From contig NZ_BAABBM010000001.1 of NCBI RefSeq assembly GCF_039537965.1, forward strand, positions 1,302,001 to 1,366,000: a DNA stretch of 64,000 nucleotides, in the 5' to 3' direction. Made by a program: the position numbers and the translations under genes. The notes below the pieces were generated by a model. That model made no database searches. It saw only the letters and a program-made list of their open reading frames with translations, and was not told the DNA's origin. Below, piece after piece: positions 30,899 through 38,280 of the stretch. Numbering within the stretch: position 1 is the first letter of the stretch; each line of letters opens with the position of its first letter. The stretch is from Sphingomonas limnosediminicola (GTDB taxonomy: Bacteria > Pseudomonadota > Alphaproteobacteria > Sphingomonadales > Sphingomonadaceae).

Positions 30899-33142
30899 AT
30901 GTATCATCGCCTTTATCCCCGCTTCGATTCCCCAATTTGCAGGTATTCCGTTTCCTTGAAGCTCATTTCTTACGTGGCGCTCGCCGCGGCTCTTCCGATT
31001 TACCCAGTGGCAGCCGAAAGCTATTTCGACGCGGGCCAGCCCACAGTGATCGGCGCAGATGCCGGCACGGGCGGCGCGTCAGCGCCGGAGCCTACCCCAG
31101 GCGACGCATCGAAGGCCCATCCCGATGAGGATCAATCCATTGTCGTGACAGGCGTTAGGCGACGTGCCGGGGACGTCCTCGGCGGCGTGTCCGTACTCGA
31201 CAAGGAAGAACTGGCTCACGACCTGAAGCCGAGCCTCGGCGATACGCTGGCCGACATGCCCGGCGTCACCTCATCAAGTTTCGGTCCATCGTCGTCACGC
31301 CCGATCTTGCGCGGTTTTTCCGGGGAAGACGCAACCATTCTCATCGATGGTCTTGGCAGTCTCGACCTTTCAGCGTCTGACCCCGATCACGCCGTGACCA
31401 TCAACCCGCTGACGGCGGAACGCATCGAGGTTCTGCGTGGCCCCGGTGCGCTGCTTTACGATTCGTCGGCGATTGCCGGCGTCGTGAACGTGATCGATAA
31501 TCGAATTCCGCGTTCAGTGCCTACCGACGTCAATGTCGATCTCCTGCTGAATTATGGGACGGCAGCGAATGAGCGATCAGGCAATGCGGGCATCAATGTG
31601 CCGCTGGGCGCGCATTTCGTCGCTCATGCTGACGGCGCTTATTCCGAGTACGACGACCTGCACGTCGGCGGCTATCTGCTGTCAGCGCCGTTGCGGCGCG
31701 AGGCGCTTGCAAGTCCCGATCCGGAAATTCAGGCGCTCGCGGATCTGAAGGAGAAGCTTCCGAATACGGCAGGTCGCGTCGACGATGCCGCCGGAGGCAT
31801 TGCGTATGTCGATGGAGATCTGAACATCGGCGTGTCCTACAACCACCACGACGCAAAGTACGGCGTTCCGATACGCTTTTCCCTGGATCCCTCGATCCAG
31901 CCCGAAGTGCCGACAATCGACGCACACCAGGACCGCGGAGATGTTCGCGCCAATGTGCCGATCGGCGGTTTCTTCAAGCTATTCGAATTCCGCGGTGCGC
32001 TCTCAAAATACCACCACGCCGAAATCGAAGAGGATGGCGTCGTTGGATCTCGCTTCTATTCGAACGGCGGCGAGCTGCGCGCTGACGTCGTGCAGACGGA
32101 TCGCGACGGCTGGGGCGGCACCAGCGGCGTCCAGTTCCGGAGCCAGACCGCGCGGATTACCGGCGCGGAAAAATATCTTCCCGACAGCCGCAAGCAGACC
32201 CTCGGACTCTTCACGCTCCAGACCCTGGAGCATGGGCCAATCCGCTTCGAAGGCGGCCTGAGGGTCGACTTCGCGCGCCTTCATGCCGACCAGGACGAAA
32301 CGCTCGCCGAGCAGGGAGAAGAGATCGGCGACGAGTTCGGCGAAGAGATCGATATCGGGGCTGCGCCCTTCTCGCGCAATTTCACCTCTGTTTCCGCATC
32401 GGTCGGCGCCAATTACCAGCTGGTTGGCGATTGGCGGCTGGGCTTGTCGCTGTCGCACTCCGAGCGTTCGCCGTCGATCGACGAGCTATTTTCGTTCGGC
32501 CCGCACGGAGGCAGTCAGCAATTCCTGCTTGGCAATCCCGACTTGAAGAAGCAGTCGAGCAACGGCGTTGACCTCAGCCTTCACAAAACGACAGGGCCGG
32601 TGCACTTCCAGGGCAGCGTCTATTACAGCCACTTTTCCAACTACCTCTTCCAGGCGCCCACCGATGAAATCGAGGATGGGCTGCCGGTCTATGAATATCG
32701 GGAGGGCAAGGCGGACTATTACGGCTTCGAGCTCGAGGCCGACGCGAAGCTCGGTAACGCACTAGGGATCGATTGGGGCGGCGAGATCACGACCGACGCG
32801 GTGCGCGCCAAGATCAAAAATTTCGGCAATGCGCCTGAGATCCCGCCTTTCCGGGTTCTTGCAGGTCTGACGGGCACGCGCGGCCAGTTCGATGGCAAGG
32901 TCGAGGTCGAACGCGTATCCAGCCAACACAAGGTTGCGCCCGACGAGACGACGACCCCCGGCTATACAATGGTGAATGCGTCACTCGACTGGCACCCTTT
33001 TTCCGCCAATCCGGACCTGACGCTTTCGCTCCAGGGCAACAATCTGTTCGACGTTGAGGCACGCCGCCACTCTAGCGATCTGAAGGACTATGCGCCGCTC
33101 GCCGGCCGCGACATTCGCGTGACAGCGCGCGTAGGCTTCTAG
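30899..33142 (+). CDS. TonB-dependent outer-membrane receptor, ZnuD-like
   Basis: After a signal region (LKLISYVALAAALPIYPVAA) comes the TonB box (SIVVTGVRRR), the plug (GDTLADMPGVTSSSFGPSSS; RPILRGFSGEDATILIDGLG; VLRGPGALLYDSSAIAGVVN) and a barrel ending in the aromatic residue of VTARVGF. The RPILRG-x-DG segment and the SDPDHAVTINPL segment are typical of the ZnuD zinc-receptor group. A His/Asp-poor but acidic stretch lies near residue 470. The start could be ATG 30899 or TTG 30956 which gives a cleaner signal peptide. Divergence from the zinc exporter supports zinc uptake. Confidence 0.85.
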   Translation: MYHRLYPRFDSPICRYSVSLKLISYVALAAALPIYPVAAESYFDAGQPTVIGADAGTGGASAPEPTPGDASKAHPDEDQSIVVTGVRRRAGDVLGGVSVLDKEELAHDLKPSLGDTLADMPGVTSSSFGPSSSRPILRGFSGEDATILIDGLGSLDLSASDPDHAVTINPLTAERIEVLRGPGALLYDSSAIAGVVNVIDNRIPRSVPTDVNVDLLLNYGTAANERSGNAGINVPLGAHFVAHADGAYSEYDDLHVGGYLLSAPLRREALASPDPEIQALADLKEKLPNTAGRVDDAAGGIAYVDGDLNIGVSYNHHDAKYGVPIRFSLDPSIQPEVPTIDAHQDRGDVRANVPIGGFFKLFEFRGALSKYHHAEIEEDGVVGSRFYSNGGELRADVVQTDRDGWGGTSGVQFRSQTARITGAEKYLPDSRKQTLGLFTLQTLEHGPIRFEGGLRVDFARLHADQDETLAEQGEEIGDEFGEEIDIGAAPFSRNFTSVSASVGANYQLVGDWRLGLSLSHSERSPSIDELFSFGPHGGSQQFLLGNPDLKKQSSNGVDLSLHKTTGPVHFQGSVYYSHFSNYLFQAPTDEIEDGLPVYEYREGKADYYGFELEADAKLGNALGIDWGGEITTDAVRAKIKNFGNAPEIPPFRVLAGLTGTRGQFDGKVEVERVSSQHKVAPDETTTPGYTMVNASLDWHPFSANPDLTLSLQGNNLFDVEARRHSSDLKDYAPLAGRDIRVTARVGF

Positions 33143-33150
33143 ACAAAGAA

Positions 33151-33184
33151 AGAGGCGGTCCGGGAAGGGTGCCGGACCGCCTCT
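33151..33184. terminator. Bidirectional terminator between the TonB receptor and the psp operon
   Basis: AGAGGCGGTCCGG (33151-33163) pairs perfectly with CCGGACCGCCTCT (33172-33184) across an 8-base loop. On the minus strand the stem is followed by TTTCTTTGTCT, so it is best read as the end of the minus-strand psp transcript; it also sits nine bases past the receptor stop. Confidence 0.82.
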
Positions 33185-33223
33185 ACTTGGCCAGTCGCTG
33201 GGGAAGACGACGGGCGCGGGGAT

Positions 33224-33454
33224 TTAGATATCGATGCCGGCGGCGATCGCTTCGAGCTTACGGACGCGTTCGCGAAGATCCGCGATCTCGATCCGGCCCG
33301 TGGCCGGGGGAAGTCCGCGGTCGCTGGCAAACTGCGTCAGCTCCATCTTCTTGAGCTCGAGCCAGCCGTTCCAAGCCTTTAGCCCCGCGAAGCTTGCGCC
33401 GCCCAATCCGGCGATGACGCTGCCCGAGAGCACTCCGATCGTCAGCGGATCCAT
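33224..33454 (-). CDS. PspB-like small membrane protein, 76 aa
   Basis: One N-terminal hydrophobic span (TIGVLSGSVIAGLGGASFAG) is followed by a polar helical region that ends in IADLRERVRKLEAIAAGIDI, the leucine-zipper-like tail seen in PspB. Its first base coincides with the last base of the PspC-domain gene. The usual order elsewhere is A-B-C; here it is third, so the assignment rests on shape and context rather than on strong similarity. Confidence 0.55.
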   Translation of the reverse strand: MDPLTIGVLSGSVIAGLGGASFAGLKAWNGWLELKKMELTQFASDRGLPPATGRIEIADLRERVRKLEAIAAGIDI

Positions 33455-33861
33455 TACTTTTCCTCCTGCCGGAGCGCTTCGATCTCACGCGCCAGCTGAT
33501 CGTTCTGCGTGTTGATGTGGTGATCGATCGCCATCAGGCGGCGGTCGGTTTCGTCGAGTTCGGTGCGCATCGCCTGTACGGTCGGCTTGCGCTTCACGAC
33601 GTCTCCCATGCGGTCGAAATCGCTCATGCGAGCATCACCGACCATCGACTTCCTTTTCTGCAGGGCGAGGTAGATGCCCACCGCTGCATAGGCGATCAGC
33701 GCAAGGCTGATCGGAATGTGCGTCAGCAGCGGAACCGCGATCCAGGCGATCCTGATGAAAGTCGGGTCGATCCCGGTCCGTGCGCCGAGCGTCGAGCAGA
33801 CGCCGGCGATCTTCGCGTCCTTGCTGTGGAGCGAGTAGGGATAAATCTTGCGGGCCATCAT
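33454..33861 (-). CDS. pspC: PspC-domain protein, 135 aa
   Basis: The N-terminal half carries the PspC signature: KDAKIAGVCSTLGARTGIDP followed by TFIRIAWIAVPLLTHIPISL and a second hydrophobic stretch to YLALQKRKS. The C-terminal half is a charged coiled coil (MRTELDETDRRLMAIDHHIN). In other bacteria PspC is the membrane sensor that binds PspA under envelope stress. It starts 14 bases after the pspA stop. Confidence 0.88.
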   Translation of the reverse strand: MMARKIYPYSLHSKDAKIAGVCSTLGARTGIDPTFIRIAWIAVPLLTHIPISLALIAYAAVGIYLALQKRKSMVGDARMSDFDRMGDVVKRKPTVQAMRTELDETDRRLMAIDHHINTQNDQLAREIEALRQEEK

Positions 33862-33875
33862 TCCCCTGACCTTTC

Positions 33876-34646
33876 TTACTGAACCCGCGCTTTAAGCGCG
33901 GCTTTCATCGCTTCCAGCTCGCGGTCGACGCTTTCCATCGCCTTGAGCTCGTGGATCTCATCTTCGAGACTGCTGATACCCAGCGCCTCGGCGCGGCCTT
34001 CCGCGAAGTCGGCGCGGCGCTCGAGGATCTCGAACTTGCTGAACGCATCCAGCGTCCTGCTGCCGTTCATGACCTCCCGCGCCTTCGCCCGGGTCACGGC
34101 GCTTTCGAACCGTGCCGCAATGGCGTTCTGGCGGGCGCGGGCTTCACGCAGCTTCGCCTGAAGCTTGGCGATGTCCGCTTCGTAGCCACGCAGCACCTGA
34201 TCGATCTGGTCGACCTCGGTCTTGAGGCCTTCTGCCATGTCGGTGGCCTTCTCCTTTTCGAGCAGCGCCGCCTTGGCGAGGTCTTCGCGATCCTTGCTCA
34301 GTGCCAGCTCAGCCTTCGCAGTCCAGTCGGCCTGCATCTGGTCGAGCCGTCCGAGCGCCCGCCGCATCTCCTTGATGTCGGCGATCGACCGCGCCGCCGA
34401 AGCCCGAACCTCGACCAACGTCTCTTCCATCTCGAGGATGATCATGCGGATCATCTTCGAAGGATCTTCCGACCGGTCGAGGAGCTCCGTCATGTTCGCC
34501 GCGAAGATGTCACGAGCGCGGCTGAACACGGGACCGCTGAACCAGGCGGCGACGGGAGCGAGACGCTCGGTGGCCGCCTCTTCCACTTTCACCAGCCGCG
34601 GCGTGCGGATCGGAACATGGGCTTCAAGAACTTCGAGTTCAGGCAT
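33876..34646 (-). CDS. pspA: Phage shock protein A (PspA/IM30), N-terminally extended
   Basis: From about residue 41 the protein is a standard PspA: FSRARDIFAANMTELLDRSE, PSKMIRMIILEMEETLVEVR and long coiled-coil helices to the C-terminus. Before that there is an extra segment of about 40 residues (MPELEVLEAHVPIRTPRLVK) not seen in typical PspA. An internal GTG at 34526 would restore the normal start but lacks a ribosome site, while ATG 34646 overlaps the stop of the short exported peptide gene, favouring the extended form. PspA binds stressed inner membrane. Confidence 0.88.
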   Translation of the reverse strand: MPELEVLEAHVPIRTPRLVKVEEAATERLAPVAAWFSGPVFSRARDIFAANMTELLDRSEDPSKMIRMIILEMEETLVEVRASAARSIADIKEMRRALGRLDQMQADWTAKAELALSKDREDLAKAALLEKEKATDMAEGLKTEVDQIDQVLRGYEADIAKLQAKLREARARQNAIAARFESAVTRAKAREVMNGSRTLDAFSKFEILERRADFAEGRAEALGISSLEDEIHELKAMESVDRELEAMKAALKARVQ

Positions 34647-34776
34647 TGATGGAAACCTTTACGGGATTGGCATTGGCCTGGGCCGGGCCGACGGCGGCGC
34701 CGATCGCGACCGTGCTCATGAAGAGCGCCGCGGCGATGGCGACCAGGTTGCGAGTGAACTGCGACTGCGACGACAT
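34639..34776 (-). CDS. 45-aa exported peptide at the head of the psp operon
   Basis: ATG 34776 follows GGGAGA at ideal distance. The product begins MSSQSQFTRNLVAIAAALFM, continues with small hydrophobic residues, and a likely signal-peptidase site lies around GPAQANA, leaving only about ten residues (NPVKVSINA). Its stop overlaps the pspA ATG by eight bases. It lies 55 bases after a sigma54-type promoter. It may be a real exported peptide or mainly a translational leader for pspA. Confidence 0.65.
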   Translation of the reverse strand: MSSQSQFTRNLVAIAAALFMSTVAIGAAVGPAQANANPVKVSINA

Positions 34777-34830
34777 TGGTATCTCCCTTTTTCCGGCCGG
34801 CTTGTTGGTCCGTGCCGATGCAGACTACTA

Positions 34831-34847
34831 TTCAAGGGCCGTGCCAA
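34831..34847 (-). promoter_or_regulatory. Sigma54 promoter for the psp operon
   Basis: The minus strand reads TTGGCACGGCCCTTGAA: TGGCACG, four bases, TTGA, matching the -24/-12 consensus with correct spacing. psp operons in proteobacteria are classically transcribed by sigma54 with the activator PspF. No pspF gene is present in this window. Confidence 0.82.
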
Positions 34848-35019
34848 TCCCGGAAAACTGGGAAAAACTTTGCTATGCGGGTCGCGGTGGCGCAATTTCC
34901 CAACCAAGACTTGGTGGGAATCACCAATCGTCGGTTGGGAACATTCGCCATGCTCGGATCGGAACATCGCTCCGCCCCGGGCGTCCTTACGGAAAGGTTA
35001 TTCAGAGGGAGTTTGAGAG

Positions 35020-35235
35020 ATGCTTGGCAAGCTTGCAGGCGCGTGGCTCGGAGAGAAGGTCGCTGGCCCCAACAGGGGCACCAAGGGCGCAATCATCGGA
35101 TATGGCGCAGCCGCGCTCGCCCGACGCAGCGTGCCAGCGCTAGCGGCCGTGGCGCTTGGCGGCTGGGCTTTCAGGAAATTGCGTGACCGACGCCGCGGTC
35201 GCGCAGACTATTCGTCGGACGCTGCTGCTTCCTGA
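35020..35235 (+). CDS. Small glycine/alanine-rich membrane protein, 71 aa
   Basis: After MLGKLAGAWLGEKVAGPNRG come two short hydrophobic segments (AIIGYGAAALARR; VPALAAVALGGWAFRKL) and a basic tail. It resembles small inner-membrane proteins of unknown function seen near psp genes. A GGGAG element precedes the ATG. It is divergent from the psp operon and its end overlaps the DUF3297 gene end (convergent) by 28 bases. Confidence 0.6.
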   Translation: MLGKLAGAWLGEKVAGPNRGTKGAIIGYGAAALARRSVPALAAVALGGWAFRKLRDRRRGRADYSSDAAAS

Positions 35236-35492
35236 CCTTCGGGCGGATGCTCGAAATAGGGCTCGACCTTGCCGTTGAGCTTCAGCGTCATCGGCTGGCC
35301 GTAGCGATCCCTGCTGCGGCCGGCCGCAACGCGAATCCAGCCTTCCGACACCGAATATTCGATGACGTTGGTCTTTTCGACGCCATTGAACTTGATGCCG
35401 ACGCCGCGGCTGAGCAGCGACTCATCGAAATGCTCGCTGCGCGGGTCGAGCGAGAGGCGATCGGGGGGCGTGTCTGATACTTTTTCGGCCAT
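35208..35492 (-). CDS. DUF3297 family protein, 94 aa
   Basis: The sequence DTPPDRLSLDPRSEHFDESL, LSRGVGIKFNGVEKTNVIEY and SEGWIRVAAGRSRDRYGQPM matches the compact DUF3297 family, small soluble proteins of unknown function that are common in proteobacteria. ATG 35492 (MAEKVSD) is preferred over an ATG eight residues upstream. Its promoter region was entered by the IS1595 element, whose left end lies 72 bases upstream. Confidence 0.87.
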   Translation of the reverse strand: MAEKVSDTPPDRLSLDPRSEHFDESLLSRGVGIKFNGVEKTNVIEYSVSEGWIRVAAGRSRDRYGQPMTLKLNGKVEPYFEHPPEGQEAAASDE

Positions 35493-35556
35493 GCGCGCGC
35501 CCCTACCCTCGCGCACCTTTCACCGTCAACGCGAAGCGCTCCAGACGGGTGTGTCA

Positions 35557-35564
35557 AGTAACGT
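35557..35564. repeat. Left 8-bp target-site duplication of the IS1595 element
   Basis: AGTAACGT immediately precedes the left terminal inverted repeat and is repeated exactly at 38220-38227. Eight-base duplications are characteristic of IS1595-family insertion. Confidence 0.9.
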
Positions 35565-35643
35565 GGACATTATATACATGACGTACCGTCCAGTTACTGA
35601 TACCGAGTCGGCGACAGGCCGGCGCATCGAAGACGTTATAGTT

Positions 35644-35853
35644 ATGCACGGGGTCCGTGAGTACTCGGAAGGTCTCCCCGTCGAGCTACGACGCCACGAG
35701 GGGCGCCTTGTGCTCAGGGCTTTCAGCGAGTGCGGAAACAGGTACACCGATGTGGATCTGTTGGACGTAATAGAGTGGTGTAAAAATGGACCTGGGAGTG
35801 CCGTCGCACCCGTTGCGGCCCTTGTTGCACGAAATTCAGGCGGCGATAACTAA
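35644..35853 (+). CDS. IS passenger: hypothetical protein, about 69 aa
   Basis: The product includes GVREYSEGLPVELRRHEGRL, VLRAFSECGNRYTDVDLLDV and a C-terminal hydrophobic tail. The RLVLRAF...TDVDLLDVIEW pattern occurs in small proteins next to transposons but has no known role. An earlier ATG at 35578 lies inside the terminal repeat; I preferred 35644, although neither has a good ribosome site. It overlaps the next gene by 68 bases in another frame. Confidence 0.5.
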   Translation: MHGVREYSEGLPVELRRHEGRLVLRAFSECGNRYTDVDLLDVIEWCKNGPGSAVAPVAALVARNSGGDN

Positions 35854-36304
35854 CGGCCTTCCTTATCTCGCAATGATGCAAGCGCTGGCAGTTCCCGACA
35901 TTTGCGGCGCACTCATGGCTTCAGATGGACGCGCCACACGGTCGGCGTACCTCGCTTGGTACGGAGAATACATGTGGGGCAATTTCATTCTCCTATCGCC
36001 AGAACAATGCTACAGTTTGCGATGTGGATTTGTGCACCAATCGCGATCCGATCTGGCGGGCGGACATTTCAAACGGATCGCCTTTCACTGCCATTTCTGG
36101 GGCGCGATGGACTCGATGCCGATGGTTGATATGGGAGACACCCTTTATATCAGCGTCGAGCAATTCTGCGCTCACTTGAATAATGCGGCGCATCGTTGGT
36201 TTGCGACCGTAGCCTTTGACCCAACCGTGTTGGAGAACGCCCAAAGCCTGCTCAAGCCGAAGCGCAGCCTTAATGCGATGATGGGCTCGTTTGTATTGTC
36301 TTAG
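35786..36304 (+). CDS. IS passenger: HEPN-like hypothetical protein, 172 aa
   Basis: The helical segments LLHEIQAAITNGLPYLAMMQ and ALAVPDICGALMASDGRATR, with LSPEQCYSLRCGFVHQSRSD in the centre, match a group of small proteins whose Arg...His core resembles HEPN-type domains. The C-terminal half is strand-rich (FKRIAFHCHFWGAM). If a HEPN nuclease, the RCGFVHQ segment would be the catalytic core, but this is inference. It is followed nine bases later by the 44-aa gene. Confidence 0.6.
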   Translation: MDLGVPSHPLRPLLHEIQAAITNGLPYLAMMQALAVPDICGALMASDGRATRSAYLAWYGEYMWGNFILLSPEQCYSLRCGFVHQSRSDLAGGHFKRIAFHCHFWGAMDSMPMVDMGDTLYISVEQFCAHLNNAAHRWFATVAFDPTVLENAQSLLKPKRSLNAMMGSFVLS

Positions 36305-36313
36305 GAGAAGCGA

Positions 36314-36448
36314 ATGGCCACCAAAGCAGCATCGACCGACGAAGCTCGCCAACGCGACGAACTGCTGCGCCGCGCTCTGGCGACGCCGCCGATAAGCAAC
36401 GAAGAGATAATCAGGCGCTCAAAGCAAGAGCCGAGGAAGCGCGGCTAG
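36314..36448 (+). CDS. IS passenger: 44-aa charged peptide
   Basis: ATG 36314 follows AGGAGA by five bases, an excellent ribosome site. The product, starting MATKAASTDEARQRDELLRR and ending KQEPRKRG, is a soluble charged helix. Its size, position after a HEPN-like gene and tight spacing would fit an antitoxin-like role, which is speculation. Its end overlaps the convergent NYN gene by four bases. Confidence 0.5.
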   Translation: MATKAASTDEARQRDELLRRALATPPISNEEIIRRSKQEPRKRG

Positions 36449-37067
36449 GACTGATCCCAGACGGGGTCATATTCCTTCGGTCGGAACACGATCTTCGTTC
36501 CGTCCGTGACTTCCTTTTCAAAGATTGCAGCGTGCAAGTCTTTCTCTTTGAGGGTCTTCTTGCCATCGGCGATGGCGTAAAGGTGCTTGGATAACGGCCT
36601 GTCCGGTGGAGCGACTGTAAACAGCCCCTTATTTGGAAACCGGTCTTCACGAACGCAAATGAGGCCGCCTGATCGGAATCAGCGCTGACTACAAATGCCA
36701 CGTCGTAAAGGTCGTCCAAGGCGTCCTGATAGAGGCTTAGACCGAGGTTCAGGTCGGTGGCTTTTTCGCGCTTCACGGTCCACGAATTGCCGCATGGGCG
36801 GCATTCAACGGTCTCGTCGGCTTCATGGCCAAAAATGGTTTTGACGCCGACTAATTCGAGAGCCTCAACATAGAAGCGATGCCGTGCTTTCTTGCCCACT
36901 TCCCGGTCCCGCCAAGCAGTGCAATAGATCACACGATCAAGCTTTCCGTGGCCTCTAGCTAAGCCCTCACTTAACTTCCAAAGATTGAGCCATTTTAGGT
37001 ATGGTTGGCCAAGATCATCTACCGCATGGTAGAGGTTGAACCCATCTATATAGACCGATACTCGCAA
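36445..37067 (-). pseudogene. IS passenger: NYN-domain (PIN-like) protein with a one-base deletion
   Basis: The N-terminus MRVSVYIDGFNLYHAVDDLG and the later AFVVSADSDQAASF are the NYN/LabA nuclease pattern with Asp residues at the expected places; CRPCGNSW is an inserted Cys pair. Around 36640-36655 the reading frame breaks. Restoring one G (GTGGAAGAC in place of GTGAAGAC) continues a conserved-looking tail (RFPNKGLFTVAPPDRPLSKH... to PVWDQS, stop at 36445). Without the correction a different C-terminus runs to 36411. It may be inactive, or the base may be a sequencing error. Confidence 0.75.
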
Positions 37068-37236
37068 GACGAATCCCCCTTGACTTGAGGGGTCTAGATT
37101 CCTAGATGGCTACTTGCAACGCCGCATGGTGCGCCCAGCGGCCCGCCCGGAGAGCCTAGTGCGCTCCGGGCTTTTTCTTGCCTAGCGTGTCCATCGCTTC
37201 CGTCGCTCTCCGTAAACGCGCGACGCTCGGTAGTGG

Positions 37237-38157
37237 TTAGGCTGCTGCGAAGTCAGGTTGCCGGTACATGAGGCGTTTGCCACGCGCACCTTTCAGTGCC
37301 TCTGCGGTGCGGGCTGCGTCGTCGTAGCCGTTCGCGGCGCGGAACGTGTACCGGAAGTCGAACTCGTTGAGATAGCGCTGCAAGTGCTTGCTGCTGCAAT
37401 GCTGATAGATGCCCTTCATGCCGCGCTTGAAGATGCCGAAGAAGCCTTCAATCGTGTTCGTCGTAACGTCGCCACGCACGTACTCTTTGGCGCTGTGGTT
37501 GACGCTCTGATGCGAAGCGAACTCAAGGCCGGGGCGCATGTAGTAGTGCGCTTCGTCAGTCATTAGGCGGCTTGCGCGGCGCACGTTCGTGTAGAGGATG
37601 CCGCTGATCGTATCGGCGTTCAGATTGTCCGTAACGTGGAAGGAGACTGCGCGGCCCGTCGTGCGATCGACGAGGCTCACGATCTTATTCATGTTGCGGA
37701 TTGCCATGCGGCTCTTCGGGGCAGTCTTATCCTTGCCGAAGAAAGTTTCGTCGGCCTCGATCACCATGCCGGGGCCGCCCATCGGCTCGAAATCCTGCTT
37801 CATGGCCTCGCGGATGCGATGCTCCATGAACCAAGCCGACTTGTACGTGATGCCAAGCTGGCGATGTAGCTGGTGAGCCGAGACGCCCTTCTTGGAACCG
37901 TTGACCATCGCAAACGCCATGAGCCACTTGTTCAGCGGGATTTTGCTGTCTTCCATGACGGTGCCGACAGTGACCGTGAACGGCTTTGTGCAGGCGTTGC
38001 ATTTATACACGCCCTTGCGGGTCGATTTGCCCTGGAGCTTCTTGATATTCTCGACCGAGCCGCAGTGCGGGCAGACCGGCCCATTCGGCCAATGGATGGC
38101 CTCAATGTGCTCGCGGGCTTTGTCCGCATCCTGATAAATGGGGTTGGTAAGGTTCAT
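37237..38157 (-). CDS. IS1595-family transposase
   Basis: The N-terminal zinc ribbon (CPHCGS...YKCNACTKPF) and the ISXO2-like DDE domain (MVIEADETFFGKDK; RLMTDEAHYYMR; TTNTIEGFFGIFKRGMKGIY with the Asn/Glu) are intact. Its length of about 306 aa is normal for the family. ATG 38157 has GAGGAAAG just upstream. It should mobilise the whole element. Confidence 0.95.
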   Translation of the reverse strand: MNLTNPIYQDADKAREHIEAIHWPNGPVCPHCGSVENIKKLQGKSTRKGVYKCNACTKPFTVTVGTVMEDSKIPLNKWLMAFAMVNGSKKGVSAHQLHRQLGITYKSAWFMEHRIREAMKQDFEPMGGPGMVIEADETFFGKDKTAPKSRMAIRNMNKIVSLVDRTTGRAVSFHVTDNLNADTISGILYTNVRRASRLMTDEAHYYMRPGLEFASHQSVNHSAKEYVRGDVTTNTIEGFFGIFKRGMKGIYQHCSSKHLQRYLNEFDFRYTFRAANGYDDAARTAEALKGARGKRLMYRQPDFAAA

Positions 38158-38219
38158 CGGTCTTTCCTCTTGAGACCGATCTACTCCCACACCGTTAGTA
38201 CGTCAAGTATATAATGTCC

Positions 38220-38227
38220 AGTAACGT
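38220..38227. repeat. Right 8-bp target-site duplication of the IS1595 element
   Basis: AGTAACGT follows the right terminal inverted repeat and matches 35557-35564 exactly. Confidence 0.9.
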
Positions 38228-38280
38228 TGACAGTGGCAGTTGCCGCCTCGCCGAGACAGGACTAAGCGCTCGCGCCAGAC

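Larger units (their letters stand above)
35565..38219. mobile_element. IS1595-family insertion element with passenger genes, 2655 bp
   Basis: The ends carry 22-bp inverted repeats GGACATTATATACnTGACGTAC (35565-35586 and 38198-38219) with one mismatch, flanked by the exact 8-bp duplication AGTAACGT. Inside are a complete transposase (minus strand) and, between it and the left end, four extra genes: two overlapping plus-strand hypothetical genes, a 44-aa gene, and a frameshifted NYN-domain gene. The intact ends and duplication indicate a recent insertion. Confidence 0.93.
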
